Assembly (NCBI GenBank): GCA_901456055.1
Contig: CABDWT010000016.1
Coordinates: 186,001-250,000, forward strand
Reading direction: 5' to 3'
Origin: Phytobacter ursingii
GTDB lineage: Bacteria; Pseudomonadota; Gammaproteobacteria; Enterobacterales; Enterobacteriaceae
DNA: 64,000 nt
The position numbers and the translations under genes are program-made. The notes below the pieces were generated by a model. The model did no database searches and was not told the origin of the DNA. It saw only the letters and a program-made list of their open reading frames with translations. Within the stretch, counting starts at the first letter, position 1, and each line of letters opens with the position of its first letter. Shown here piece after piece: positions 1-9,798 of the stretch.

Positions 1-625
1 AATATGATGAACCAGATGTTGGCGGCGCATTAGTGACAGTACCAGAAAGAGACGCTCCCCCGGCTACTCCTATACCACCACCTTCACAGGCCATTGCATA
101 AGCACAGAGATCTAATCCTTTATCACCATTTCCTGTAAGAATTCCAGCAGCCACACTTCCTCCAGCAATGCCATAAGCCGACAGACCAACATCAAGGCCT
201 AAGGAAAACAACAACGGTGAGTATGTCGGCCCATTAGCTGCATCTATTGCTGCTATTGCATCCTCGTAAGACATATGACCTTCCGATGCAGCATTAACTG
301 CGGAACCTGCCCATTTACCAAATTCACCACCAAACGCCATCAATCCCAACGCGTCAATCCTACTGATTGGATTTCCATCCGCATACTCATATAAGTTCCA
401 CCCTCCCTGCAACCCAATCGGATCCTGCGTGATATACCTCCCCAGCAAGGGATCGTAATGACGATACCGGTTATAATAAAGCCCCGTCTCCCCGTCATAT
501 TGCTGCCCCGGCAGGCGGATAAGCTGTTGCAGACGGTGCGGATTATACTCACTGAGCACATTACCCCAGGCGTCATATTCCGCTGACCAGTCTGTTTTTC
601 CATCGCTGTTTATCAGCGCCAGCTG
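1..625 (-). pseudogene. Displaced (orphan) Rhs C-terminal tip, partial, no start codon
   Basis: Reading the minus strand from about 625 down to 1 gives an open frame with no stop. It begins inside the conserved Rhs core end ([20 protein letters not shown], then [10 protein letters not shown] and [10 protein letters not shown]) and passes the IDALGL junction. A different variable tip of at least 113 residues follows, starting [10 protein letters not shown]. It is rich in Gly and Ala and has a hydrophobic stretch near residues 41-70 of the tip, so a membrane-interacting toxin is possible but unproven. There is no start codon or ribosome site, and the upstream side is broken in frame. This is the usual form of a silent orphan Rhs tip kept downstream of an intact rhs gene. 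The gene continues beyond the left edge, where its immunity gene would be expected. Confidence 0.8.
360..624. repeat. Direct repeat of the Rhs core end (partner at about 1713-1980)
   Basis: About 265 bp encoding the last conserved part of the Rhs core is present here and again inside the intact rhs gene at about 1713-1980, in the same orientation and with only scattered differences. The repeat ends abruptly near 624. The next 30 bases resemble a more upstream part of the rhs core, near 2880-2915, so an internal deletion joined two core segments. Homologous recombination between the two copies could swap the toxin tip of the intact gene. Confidence 0.8.
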
Positions 626-655
626 TAGCGCGTGTTCTGCTCAAACGCGCCGGAT

Positions 656-1240
656 TTACTTCTCCTCACTACGAAGGACTCCATGTTGTATTTCCGTTAC
701 ACATTCGTAAGATTCATTTTTTTCAGGAAGATGCGCTGTCATACGAGCATACGTTGAATTTTCTGCTTTAAAATATTCAATCATACGTGGGCTATCAAGA
801 ATTGCTAATAATTGTGCTGGGTCGCTGCTTTTTTTCTGAACGAAAGCTCCCCTGATATGGCTCATAGCATCTTTATTAACAAATCTGTCATCAAAAAAGG
901 CTGTTTTTTCAGCCGTATCTAACAAATCCTGCAAAGATCCTTCAGCAGGAGGGTTTTCATTAGGACGCAATGTTCCAAGAACAATTAAGAGTCTTGCACC
1001 ATTTGGAATAAATTTATTATTTTTACACGTCCCCAGTTCTGTTTGCCAGTAATATTCACCTATATCTTCACTTCTGTACCATTTCCATACAGGCTTAACA
1101 TTTAAGACAGGGAATGAAGAAGCTATAGTGCTCCTCGTAAATGCTGTGAGACAAATATGATTTTTAGGTTGTATTTCACAAGTTGCTATCGCATCAAAAT
1201 TAATTAATAGTATCAACAAAAAGAAAAAAACGGGTTTCAT
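656..1240 (-). CDS. Candidate periplasmic immunity protein of the Rhs toxin
   Basis: The 194-residue product starts with a clear Sec signal peptide: MKP, then a run of Phe/Leu/Ile, with likely cleavage after about residue 19 (DAIA). I do not recognise its family. Its ATG overlaps the stop of the rhs gene as ATGA, so it is translationally coupled to the toxin. That is the standard place for the cognate immunity gene of a polymorphic toxin. Export of the immunity protein would imply that the toxin acts in the periplasm or on the envelope. The gene is AT-rich compared with the rhs core, like most tip/immunity modules. It lies between the toxin and the orphan Rhs tip. The function is inferred from position and signal peptide only. 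Confidence 0.7.
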   Translation of the reverse strand: MKPVFFFLLILLINFDAIATCEIQPKNHICLTAFTRSTIASSFPVLNVKPVWKWYRSEDIGEYYWQTELGTCKNNKFIPNGARLLIVLGTLRPNENPPAEGSLQDLLDTAEKTAFFDDRFVNKDAMSHIRGAFVQKKSSDPAQLLAILDSPRMIEYFKAENSTYARMTAHLPEKNESYECVTEIQHGVLRSEEK

Positions 1241-4200
1241 TTTCTTATTCCTCTCGCGGTTCTCCGCATTTTAATAAAAAATTCGGCCACATCATCTATC
1301 CCAGCCGTTGCAGGTCCTTCGGAATCATCAAGATCAGGGAAGAGATAGGGTTCTGCACAGGTGTATCCTTCCGGCACTCGAGCTACTGGCCAACGCGAGT
1401 GTGGTAAATAATCACGAGGTGTCTTTGTATCCATCCCCGGATACTTGGGATCATCCCTCGGTGTGCAAGTCAGGTTTGGTTTCACCCACTTATTACAATA
1501 CAGTGTGTAATCGTAAGGGCTAAATGCTGTAAAGAATGTCTTAAAAATATTGGGCTCACTACTGGCCTGGTCAATAGAATAATTCGGTCTTAATTGTTCT
1601 GCTATACTTGGCAACTTACCTGGATTGGGCTTAGGTGGCCTGGCAGGTCTCATTTGATATTGGCCATTAGCAGGATTTCGCCCAAACGACGAAGCCAATC
1701 CTAAAGCATCGATCATGTCAACAGGATCCAACGGATACTGATACAAATTCCATCCGCCCCTCAACCTAATAGGATCCTGCGTGATATACCTCCCCAGCAA
1801 GGGATCGTAATAACGATACCGGTTATAATACAGTCTTGTCTCCTCATCATATTGCTGCCCCGGCAGGCGGATAAGCTGTTGCAGACGGTGCGAATTATGC
1901 TCACTGAGCACATTACCCCAGGCGTCATACTCTGCCGACCAGTCTGTTTTTCCCTCACTGTTAATCAGCGCCAGCGGCAGGCCCCGGTGGTCGCAGTGGT
2001 ACAGGTGGAGTTTCCGCTGCGGCGAGTATTCCGCCTCCATCTGATTTTGTATCTGCTCCGGCGTCAGCCCGCACTGCGCCAGCCACGCCCGGTTTGCTTC
2101 ACTGAGTTCCCCGCGCTGTAGCTCTGCTTCGAGACTGTCCACCATCGCCACCAGTTCCGGCGGGAAGGCCACGTTTGCCTCCTGCTGGAATTTCTCCGCC
2201 AGCGTACGGCGCGCCGCTCTGGTCAGCTCCGCGATGGGGGTTTCGATTCTGAACAGCGGCGTGAAGCTACCCGGCAGATAAAGGGTCTGGATACGCTGCG
2301 TGTCCGTCTGCGTGGTGGTCAGCCTGTCGCCGTCCCAGCCGTACCAGACGCTTTCCGTCAGCGCCAGCCGGGTTCTGCTGCCGTCCTCATACTGGTGGTT
2401 TTTCCACACCCGCTTGCAGAGGCGGCGCCCCAGCGGGTCGTACAAATAGCGGCTTTCCAGAATCGTGACGCCCTGTTGTTCACAGCGGTAGTGCGCCAGA
2501 CGGTGCTGGTCATCATAGTGATAACGGTGTACCTGGCCGCCGCCATCGCGTATCCGGCGCTCGTCCTTTTCCGTCAGCCTTCCGTGTGCGTCATGGTGGT
2601 AAAAATACTGTTCGTCCTCGCTGATACGGTTATCCTGCCAGAGGGAAGGCAGTGCCGGATATTTTGCACGGTCTGCCAGCCGGTTGCCCGCCGGGTCGGT
2701 GGCGTACTGCTGCCACTGGTCGCGGTGCCGGGCGCTGATTAACCTGCCTGCGGCATCATACTGCCAGTCATTTTGCTGATGTGCTCCGCTGATGCGGATA
2801 AGCTGCCCGCTGTCGTGATAACCGTACTCCCGGTTCAGTACCGGGTCGCTGAAGGTCTGACTCTGTAGCTGCCCGGTTGCGCTGTAGAGCGTGTTCTGCT
2901 CGTAAGCGCCAGAGGCGCGCAGTGTTTCCCGGTGCAGGCGGTCACGGGTGAACTCTATCAGCGGCGTCTCACCCAGCTTCATCCCGGCGATATAGCCGGA
3001 GCCGTAAGTCAGCCATTCCACCGCGGGAAGGTTATCGGGGATGGTCCGGGTTGCCAGCCCCTGCGGGTAATCGTGCTTCGTGACATGCTGCCACAGCAAC
3101 TCATTCGTTTCGGTATGCTGTACCGTCTGGCGCTCAGTGCTCATCCGGCCCTGTTTATCGTACTCATATTGTACGGCGACGCGGTGGCCGTCGCTGAGAT
3201 GGCTGGTTTCCGTCAGCCAGCCGCGTTCGTTGTACTGCCACTGCTCTGCCGGTTCACCGTTGACGGTGCGGTGCGTCAGACGGTCAGATGCGTCGTAGTG
3301 CCAGAGGGTGACGAGGCTTTCATCCTCACTGCGGAGCAGTTGTCCAGTAATGCTGTACTGATGACGCTGCGTCCTGCCGTCAAAGCCTGTCTGTTGTGTG
3401 AGACGGTCCAGCAGGTCGTAGATAAAAGTGGTGCTGGCTCCGTTCTCATTGACCAGCCGGGTGACACGACCCGCCGGGTCATACTCCCTCTGCCGCGTCA
3501 GGTCGCCTTCGGTGACGCTCACCGGATGTCCTGCGGCGTCGTAAGTGGTGGTCTGCCTGCTGCCGTCCGGGTGAATTACGGTGGTCAGGTCGCCTGCAAC
3601 GCTGTACTCATAGCGGGTTTCGTGGCCGGCGGCGTCTTTCAGGCTGATAAGGCGGCCCCGTTCATCGTAAGCGCGGTACTGGCTGAGGCCTTCTTCCTGA
3701 TGAAGGGCGGTGACCTGCCCGAAGCGGTTGTATTCATAGCGGGTCTGATAGCCGGAGCAGTCGGTAAAGGTCAGTAACTGCCCGTAGCGGCTCCACGTCA
3801 TCTGTTTCCGGCTGCCGGTGACGTCTTCGGTGGCGGAGGGCAGTTCGCTGTGCGGGTCATCATAAAAATAACGGGTGATATCGCCACTGCGGGATTTTTC
3901 CTGCGTCAGGCGGCCCCGGTCATCGAATACCTGCTGACTGCGCAGGCCGTCAGTGCCGGTGGTGGAGATGAGCTGGCGCTGGTCGTTGTAACTGAAGCGG
4001 ACTGAGCGGCCATCTGGTGCGACGATTTCTGTCACATTGCCGGAGCCGATATTGAGCCGGTATTCGGTTTTACGCCCGGCGGCATCCGTCATCGCCACCA
4101 TACGACCGGCGTTGTCAAATTCCCGCGTGATTGCGCTGCCGTCAGCTTTTTCTTCTTTTATCACCCGTTTCAGGCCGCCTTCGCCTTCCGTGTGCAGCAC

Positions 4201-5388
4201 CTCGCGACGGTTCAGGCTGTCGGTGATAACGACGGCATTTTTCTCATATTCGTAACGATAGCTCAGGCCCGCCGGGTTGTGCTGCTCCATCACCCGTCCG
4301 CTGGCATCATAGCGGTAGGTGGTCTGCGGGCGTCCGGTATACCGGTGCGCGGTCATCCAGCCCGGATGTTTATCGTCATAAGTGAAACTGCGTACCTGTG
4401 TACCGCTGCGGTCATACACGGCCGACAGTTCGCCGCGTGCGGTGTACGTATAGCGGACCAGCGGCAGTGCGGGAAGGTTATCCGGGTATTCCGGGTCGTT
4501 CGTCAGCCATACCGCCTCAAGGCGGATACCGCTGTCTGTGCCGTAGCCTGAAACGGGCATCGCCTGCGGCCAGTCCGGCGCGCTGATGCCGGAAGCGGTG
4601 GCCTGTTTATACGCGCTTTCCGCCCGCTGCGCCTGCGTGGTCAGCACCAGTCGGAAGCGGCGGCCTGCGCCGTCAGTCACGCCGGTGATATTTCCGGCAA
4701 ACTCACCGTCTGCCTCGCGGTGAAAGGTCTGCGTGCGCCCGAAGCGGTCGGTCAGCCCGGTCAGTACCCGGTACGGCGGCAGCGGGGCGGGTAAGGGTTC
4801 CTCTGCGCCCGGCACCCGCTCAGGCCAGCCGAGTATCCACCACGGCCCCTGTGCGCTGCTGGTTGCCAGGTAAAGATGCGGGCTCAACCGCATCTCCTCC
4901 GGCAGAGCTTGCCACAGTAGATGCAGCACATTGCTCTCATGCAGTCTGGCTACCCCGCCGCGGGCCAGCCACAGGGACTCGCTGCGGCTGAAGGCGGTTT
5001 CACCGGGCAGCAGTGGCTCAAAGTGGATACTGCGCCCGCCGTCATCGTTAATAATCAGTTCATCATCGCGAAGTTGCAGGCGGATATCGAAAGGGGCTTT
5101 CCAGCCGGGGCCAAACGTACCCACTGGTGCAGGCGTTTTCGTCCGGTAACTGCTGTAGGAACGGGAGAGCATGAAGGGCAGCGGGCCGGGCAGGGCGATG
5201 TCAGTCTCGCCGGGCAGGACTTTGGCGCCGAGCAGCGGGTTCACCGGGCTGCCGGAGGTTCTGCCGCCGGGACAGACCGAACAGGCGACGCCAGTGGGCG
5301 CACCAATCATCACCCCCGCCGAGCCCTGGATTATCGGGCCGCCGTATTTTGTCATATCGCCCATCCGGGCAGCGGGTTTTCCGCTCAT
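1237..5388 (-). CDS. PAAR-domain Rhs polymorphic toxin (T6SS effector)
   Basis: 1383 residues. Residues 1 to about 95 form a PAAR-type spike domain ([11 protein letters not shown] and a Gly/Pro-rich repeat including SVCPGG). An Rhs shell follows with many YDxxGRL/RYEY-type repeats, up to the conserved core end ([14 protein letters not shown], then IDALGL near residue 1231). The last 152 residues (about 1232-1383) are the variable toxin tip. It has three Cys residues (YCNKW, TCTP, YTCAEP) and many Pro and aromatic residues; I cannot assign it to a known toxin fold. There is no N-terminal membrane segment and no Eag chaperone gene beside it, unlike the EagR-dependent Rhs class. It lies 46 bp downstream of vgrG and overlaps the candidate immunity gene. 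The likely role is delivery on the VgrG spike into competing cells. Confidence 0.9.
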   Translation of the reverse strand: MSGKPAARMGDMTKYGGPIIQGSAGVMIGAPTGVACSVCPGGRTSGSPVNPLLGAKVLPGETDIALPGPLPFMLSRSYSSYRTKTPAPVGTFGPGWKAPFDIRLQLRDDELIINDDGGRSIHFEPLLPGETAFSRSESLWLARGGVARLHESNVLHLLWQALPEEMRLSPHLYLATSSAQGPWWILGWPERVPGAEEPLPAPLPPYRVLTGLTDRFGRTQTFHREADGEFAGNITGVTDGAGRRFRLVLTTQAQRAESAYKQATASGISAPDWPQAMPVSGYGTDSGIRLEAVWLTNDPEYPDNLPALPLVRYTYTARGELSAVYDRSGTQVRSFTYDDKHPGWMTAHRYTGRPQTTYRYDASGRVMEQHNPAGLSYRYEYEKNAVVITDSLNRREVLHTEGEGGLKRVIKEEKADGSAITREFDNAGRMVAMTDAAGRKTEYRLNIGSGNVTEIVAPDGRSVRFSYNDQRQLISTTGTDGLRSQQVFDDRGRLTQEKSRSGDITRYFYDDPHSELPSATEDVTGSRKQMTWSRYGQLLTFTDCSGYQTRYEYNRFGQVTALHQEEGLSQYRAYDERGRLISLKDAAGHETRYEYSVAGDLTTVIHPDGSRQTTTYDAAGHPVSVTEGDLTRQREYDPAGRVTRLVNENGASTTFIYDLLDRLTQQTGFDGRTQRHQYSITGQLLRSEDESLVTLWHYDASDRLTHRTVNGEPAEQWQYNERGWLTETSHLSDGHRVAVQYEYDKQGRMSTERQTVQHTETNELLWQHVTKHDYPQGLATRTIPDNLPAVEWLTYGSGYIAGMKLGETPLIEFTRDRLHRETLRASGAYEQNTLYSATGQLQSQTFSDPVLNREYGYHDSGQLIRISGAHQQNDWQYDAAGRLISARHRDQWQQYATDPAGNRLADRAKYPALPSLWQDNRISEDEQYFYHHDAHGRLTEKDERRIRDGGGQVHRYHYDDQHRLAHYRCEQQGVTILESRYLYDPLGRRLCKRVWKNHQYEDGSRTRLALTESVWYGWDGDRLTTTQTDTQRIQTLYLPGSFTPLFRIETPIAELTRAARRTLAEKFQQEANVAFPPELVAMVDSLEAELQRGELSEANRAWLAQCGLTPEQIQNQMEAEYSPQRKLHLYHCDHRGLPLALINSEGKTDWSAEYDAWGNVLSEHNSHRLQQLIRLPGQQYDEETRLYYNRYRYYDPLLGRYITQDPIRLRGGWNLYQYPLDPVDMIDALGLASSFGRNPANGQYQMRPARPPKPNPGKLPSIAEQLRPNYSIDQASSEPNIFKTFFTAFSPYDYTLYCNKWVKPNLTCTPRDDPKYPGMDTKTPRDYLPHSRWPVARVPEGYTCAEPYLFPDLDDSEGPATAGIDDVAEFFIKMRRTARGIRK

Positions 5389-5434
5389 GCTCAGTTCCTT
5401 CTGTTGATATTCTGGTCAGGCCATCATTCGTTCT

Positions 5435-7516
5435 TTACTGCTCAGGTGCGTCCGGTGGATTTTTTGCCTCCCCGCAGTTCCAGTTAATCACCGGGGCGTC
5501 GCCGCTGATGGCCTTTGCGCCCTGAAGGTTAATTGCAGTACCGTTGAGGGAAATTTGACCGTCCTGTGTCAGCACCAGCCGGGCCTGACCGCAACGCAGT
5601 TCCAGATGCTCCCCGGCGCTGTATACTGCCACCTTTCCAGCGCTTTCTGTCCGGCTTTTGCCCACCGTGAAGCTGACGTTTTCCCCCACGCTGACGTCAT
5701 ACCCTTTGCCGACCAGCAGGGATTTCTGAATACCGACCTGCGAGGACTGCATCAGTGCCACTGAGGTGTTCATCACACCGCCCACTGTGGTCTGGTAAGC
5801 CACCCCGACGCTCAGGGCGCGGACAATCCCAACCGTTTCCGCCTGATTCAGCCCCACGGTAATACTCTGGTTCTGGCCCACCGTTTCCTGCTGGTTCTGC
5901 ACTACCGTTTGCATTTGATTCTGCTGAACGGTAATGGTCTGATTAGCGCCAATGGTCTCACGATGATTTGCTTTCACATCGGTGGTGCGGTTGTTCAGCA
6001 CTTCGGTATCCATGTTTTTCTGGGCATGGATATAGACCTGTTCTTTATTTGTGGCATCCTCGAACCGCAGTTCGTTAAACCCGCTTCCCTTGTAGGTTTT
6101 CGAGCGGAGGGTCATCTGCGTCTTCGTTCCCGGCAGGCTGCCCGGTGAGCGGTTATCCTGATGGTACGTTCTGCCCATAATAATGGGCTGGTCGGGGTCG
6201 CCGTTGAGGAAGTCCACAATCACCTCCTGGCCGACGCGGGGTATCGCCAGGTTGCCAAACCCGGCACCGGCCCAGGCCTGTGACACCCGTATCCAGCAGG
6301 AGCTGTCCTCGTTGCCCGGACAGTAGCGGTCCCAGTGGAACCGTACCCGGACACGGCCATGCTCATCGCAGAAGATTTCTTCACCGGCAGGCCCGGTGAC
6401 GATGGCGCTCTGCGGGCCGTCCACGGACGGTCCGGGCAGGGGAGACGCGCGCCATGTCCGGTCAGCAGGGATGACGTCAAAATGATTGCTCAGCGTGGTA
6501 CCCTGACCCTGTCTGCCATGCTGAGCCTGAGGCTGTTCGCCCCTCAGCACGCAGGCGGTGACCTGCCATTCCCGGTTCAGGGTGAGGGAAGGGTGACCGG
6601 TGAGGGTGAAGCGTCTGCCGGGCCACAGCTTCGCCGAGTTACTGACCCCGGCGGCGGTTTCGGCATCATGACGGAAGCCCTCAGCCCGGTAGCGGGCAAA
6701 ATCCTGTCCGTGCTGCTCGTCCTTGAAGCGCCCCGGATAGTCGAAGATTTCGTACTGAGTGCGCTGACCGTTGAGGTGTGTGGCGTGGTGGCTGAACCAG
6801 CCGGGCCAGCCGGGGGATTTAAAGGTGTAATCCTGGTTTTCGACGGAGGAGGGGCGAACCTGCGCCCGGTAGCGGAACTCACTGACGCATTCGGTGGAGA
6901 CCTCGCTGCGGGTGTTGGGGTTAAAGGGCAGGGAGCCGAGCGTGGAGACACCGGCCACATCATCACAAAGCACCAGTTTCTGGTCGGTCCCGGCCGGCGA
7001 GCACCAGTCAAAATAGAAAATGCCTTCCTCAGCCCACAGGCGGGAGAGAAAGGCGAGGTCGCTTTCGCCATACTGTACGCAGAACTCATGGGCAGGATGG
7101 GCTTCATAAAAGGAAGGCACCCAGTCGGTGATGCCGTTTTCGTCCAGCAATGTGGACGTGATGGCCTTGATATCCTGCTGCTGAAAGATACGGAAATTCC
7201 GGCGCAGTCCGGCCCGCCAGAGCGGGGGCGAAAGGGTCAGGTGGTAATTCATCTGCCAGTCGTTGTTCTCGCCGAGTTCCACGCCGGTGACGATACCGCT
7301 GAGGCGGCGCTGTACACCGTTCCCCTGCCAGACGGTGAGGGTGGCGTTCTTCTCGAGGAAATCCTCAGCGGTGAGGTCGGGGAGACCGCTGGCGATATCG
7401 ACGCTGAGTGTAAAAGGCGTGGAGAGGTTCTGACAGAGGGTGAATCTCACCACGGCGGTGCTCATCGCCAGTAACCCGTCCACGTCGAGCGTAAAACGCA
7501 GACCCTGCTGTGACAT
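5435..7516 (-). CDS. vgrG: Type VI secretion spike protein VgrG
   Basis: 693 residues from the chosen ATG at 7516, which has a GAGAGGG ribosome site seven bases upstream; a start eight codons earlier at 7540 has no such site. The N-terminal part is the gp27-like domain (FTLDVDGLL, then CQNLSTPFTLSVDIAS). The middle has the conserved EIFCDEHGRVRVRFHWDR gp5/OB segment and the NGDPDQPIIMGRTYH motif. The C-terminal part (about 500-650) is a repetitive Val/Thr/Gln/Gly-rich beta-helix. It forms the trimeric puncturing tip of the T6SS needle and would carry the PAAR-Rhs protein encoded next to it. No other T6SS structural genes are in the window, so this is an orphan vgrG cluster using an apparatus encoded elsewhere. 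Confidence 0.95.
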   Translation of the reverse strand: MSQQGLRFTLDVDGLLAMSTAVVRFTLCQNLSTPFTLSVDIASGLPDLTAEDFLEKNATLTVWQGNGVQRRLSGIVTGVELGENNDWQMNYHLTLSPPLWRAGLRRNFRIFQQQDIKAITSTLLDENGITDWVPSFYEAHPAHEFCVQYGESDLAFLSRLWAEEGIFYFDWCSPAGTDQKLVLCDDVAGVSTLGSLPFNPNTRSEVSTECVSEFRYRAQVRPSSVENQDYTFKSPGWPGWFSHHATHLNGQRTQYEIFDYPGRFKDEQHGQDFARYRAEGFRHDAETAAGVSNSAKLWPGRRFTLTGHPSLTLNREWQVTACVLRGEQPQAQHGRQGQGTTLSNHFDVIPADRTWRASPLPGPSVDGPQSAIVTGPAGEEIFCDEHGRVRVRFHWDRYCPGNEDSSCWIRVSQAWAGAGFGNLAIPRVGQEVIVDFLNGDPDQPIIMGRTYHQDNRSPGSLPGTKTQMTLRSKTYKGSGFNELRFEDATNKEQVYIHAQKNMDTEVLNNRTTDVKANHRETIGANQTITVQQNQMQTVVQNQQETVGQNQSITVGLNQAETVGIVRALSVGVAYQTTVGGVMNTSVALMQSSQVGIQKSLLVGKGYDVSVGENVSFTVGKSRTESAGKVAVYSAGEHLELRCGQARLVLTQDGQISLNGTAINLQGAKAISGDAPVINWNCGEAKNPPDAPEQ

Positions 7517-7540
7517 AAATCCCTCTCTTATACGTGACAA

Positions 7541-8530
7541 TATTGCCAGTGAATGCCAGAACAGAAACGGCAGACTAATAAGTAATATGAAACATTAGAG
7601 AGGTTTTTTAATCGATATTTTTTGACGAAGATCCCTATTCAAAAAAAACATCATGAATTAATCCATGTTTTTCAAATAATTAATACCCATGACTAATTGG
7701 TCTATTCTCATAAATATAATTTAAGAATGTCAGAATCATTATCTTTCCGATTGACGTTGTTGTTGCCGGGAAAGCGGTGATAACACAGTGGTGACGGTCT
7801 GTTGATTTGCAAAAAAAGTCAGCGGGATGGAGATCCTGAATACTGGTGAAAGGTGGCGGTTTTTCATTCAATGAAACAAAAATTTTTAAAGCAATATTGA
7901 GTTTTTTATTTCAGCATCAACGGACTGAGTGTATTTTGCTTCATGTACGATGTTGTCTGCGGACGACGCACTTTGCTTCATGGCCTGAAATAAGCACATG
8001 AATCATTCAGGATGGTCATTCCCTTTACCGGCGCAAACCTCGTAACACGCCGGGCCACAGAAACCGTGGCAGAGGTCATTCTTTTCTTTTGTTCTATTGC
8101 ACCAGTTCATCTCGCTGGCTTTCGCGATCTGTCAGAATTTATTCCGCTCAATCTTACTTGCTGTCAATATGCGTCTTTTACCTGACGGGCTGCTGCCTGC
8201 ATTGCCGTCAGGCTTTGCTTCTGCGTGTCCGTAAAACTGCACCAGACGATAAATTTTCAGGCGCTGCACCAGACAATTCAACTGCGCCAGCTCATGGCTG
8301 GATTCTGAAACTGCCTTTTCAGGCCATTTTACCCATAAGGAGAACATGCACCTATACCGAGGCGGATCCGGACGATCCGGGGCTTAACCCACGTAAATGG
8401 ACGGCTGCTCTGAGAGCACAACCGAAGCCCTATCACACCTCAACGGCCGCCGCCCCGGTACTCAGATATCGTTCGCTGTCCCGACAAAAAAGAGGGGATA
8501 TCGGCCTGCGAGCCGGAGAAACCTGTATCA
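7541..8530. other. Gene-poor remnant DNA of the island
   Basis: No convincing gene is found here. The part at 7541-7920 is AT-rich. The part at 8040-8530 is GC-richer and carries overlapping open frames on both strands (153 residues plus at 8089-8550, 71 residues minus at 8132-8347), neither with a recognisable domain or good start signals. The 71-residue minus frame looks like it could be a decayed mobile-element gene, but I cannot name a family. Confidence 0.5.
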
Positions 8531-8599
8531 GTGTTGGGCTTTTGGGGTGATGAGTTTGCGGCAATCATGAAAAGGGGAATGTATGGGGGTACTAGAGCA

Positions 8600-8854
8600 G
8601 GAAATGAAGCGTCGGGTCTCGGTTTAACTGGCGCATATTCCCCATACTTGTTGCGTTATGCGTGGGCGCAGGATGCCATTCGTCATTACCTGTCGCAGGG
8701 ATTCAGCAAGAAAGAAGCGCTGGCGATGACGACAATGGGTTTGGGCCACGGCGACGGGCGTGGACGGTATGTGGCGCAGGTTTACGGGCGGCAGGAGAGG
8801 CTGGCAGATAGTTATTGGCTTGAAAAATTGCATTATCCATTGATTTTATTGTAA
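8600..8854 (+). pseudogene. C-terminal fragment of a tyrosine recombinase/integrase
   Basis: The frame running to the stop at 8854 contains SPYLLRYAWAQDAIRHYLSQ, then a GFSKKEALA segment, LGHGDGRGRYVAQVYG and a short tail. This matches the end of integrases of the Integrase_1 type: the LGHG histidine box and the VYG tyrosine region at the C-terminus. Only about 85 residues remain of a protein of several hundred. The open frame starts earlier (8531), but residues before about 8600 do not look like integrase. The fragment marks past mobile-element activity in the island. Confidence 0.6.
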
Positions 8855-9011
8855 AAAATTGAGGGGAAGCATGATGTTTCAAAGCTGCTGCCGGGTACAG
8901 GATGCGACCTCGAGAAAGCCTTTATCCTCAATAATCCGCAGTAATGCGGTGAAATGCTGCGTTTTCAGCAGAGTGACGGGCAAATGACCAATCGCCGGAA
9001 AGATATGATTT

Positions 9012-9383
9012 TCATACTGGCAAGGATGCGCTCTGCATAGTCAGCTGACCACTTTTTGTTGGTTTTGTGCCATGCCACCGCAACGTCTTCAAAGCATTTT
9101 TCCGGTGACGCGGCGGCTTTTCAGTCATGCGCTGTTGTGCGGGATTGATATTCTGCGCCAGTAGTTTACGGATACCGTCACGCTGCTGACGGGCGTCGGA
9201 AAGCGAGACCTGCGGATAGGCACCTAATGCGATACGGGATTCTCTTCGGTTGAAGTGATATTTGATATACCAGAGGCGTGAACCGCCCGGATTGATAAGC
9301 AGATACAAACCGTGTGAATCAGTCAGTTTGAAAGGTTTATTAAATGGCTTGATATTGCCAATTTTCGGGTCGGAGAGGGACAT
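9012..9383 (-). pseudogene. N-terminal fragment of a P4-like (CP4) integrase
   Basis: The first ~85 residues (MSLSDPKIGNIKP, LTDSHGLYLLINPGGSRLWY, IALGAYPQVSLSDARQQ, LLAQNINPAQQR) are the N-terminal arm-binding domain (DUF4102) of P4/CP4-type integrases. These enzymes are about 400 residues long. Here the frame leaves homology after about residue 88 and stops at 123, and the catalytic domain is absent. It lies 150 bp from the 3' end of a tRNA-Asn gene, where such integrases normally sit, and is best read as the decayed integrase of the island to its left. Confidence 0.8.
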
Positions 9384-9532
9384 ATAGTGGTCACTCCGTT
9401 ATAGAACTGAAATGACCCCAAATTTCGCCGCATACGGAGGGAAAACCAAATACGCATCGGGAAAGATTTTCACGCTAATTTATTGAAATCTAAGCGTATA
9501 GGTACTTCTACGTACGCCTGAAAAAACAAATT

Positions 9533-9608
9533 TGGCTCCTCTGACTGGACTCGAACCAGTGACATACGGATTAACAGTCCGCCGTTCTACCGACTGAACT
9601 ACAGAGGA
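9533..9608 (-). tRNA. tRNA-Asn (GTT), copy 1; island insertion site
   Basis: A 76-base cloverleaf with encoded CCA and a GTT anticodon, identical to the three other copies in the window. Upstream on the minus strand is a promoter with TTGACA (9647-9652) and TAAGAT (9625-9630), 16 bp apart. The other three copies are followed directly by a terminator hairpin with a CCCGCTTAAG/CTTAAGCGGG stem. This one is not: after CCA the sequence changes to island DNA carrying the integrase remnant. The 3' end of this tRNA gene is therefore the likely attachment core. By position next to yeeO it corresponds to asnW or asnU of E. coli. Confidence 0.95.
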
Positions 9609-9798
9609 ATCGGTGTGGAGTCGTATCTTAGCGGCGAAAAAACTTTTGTCAAACCTGATTTCAGGCGGTTTTGTGCAACTGTCGCAAATCACGGCAGTTT
9701 GCTGTAATTAACAACAATTTTTTGGAAATGCTTTGCAGGATCACGAATTCTCCCCCATCATTTGAAATGAAGTTTCATCTTTCTCACAAAGGTCAATT

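Noticed and set aside
2932-3777. Long plus-strand open frame (281 residues) opposite the rhs gene
   Set aside because: It is an antisense shadow of the GC-rich Rhs repeat coding frame; it has no recognisable domain or ribosome site.
6335-7474. 379-residue plus-strand open frame opposite vgrG
   Set aside because: It is a shadow frame of vgrG with no start signals or family features.
7680-7871. 63-residue minus-strand open frame in the AT-rich gap upstream of vgrG
   Set aside because: Low-complexity composition, no ribosome site, no recognisable domain.
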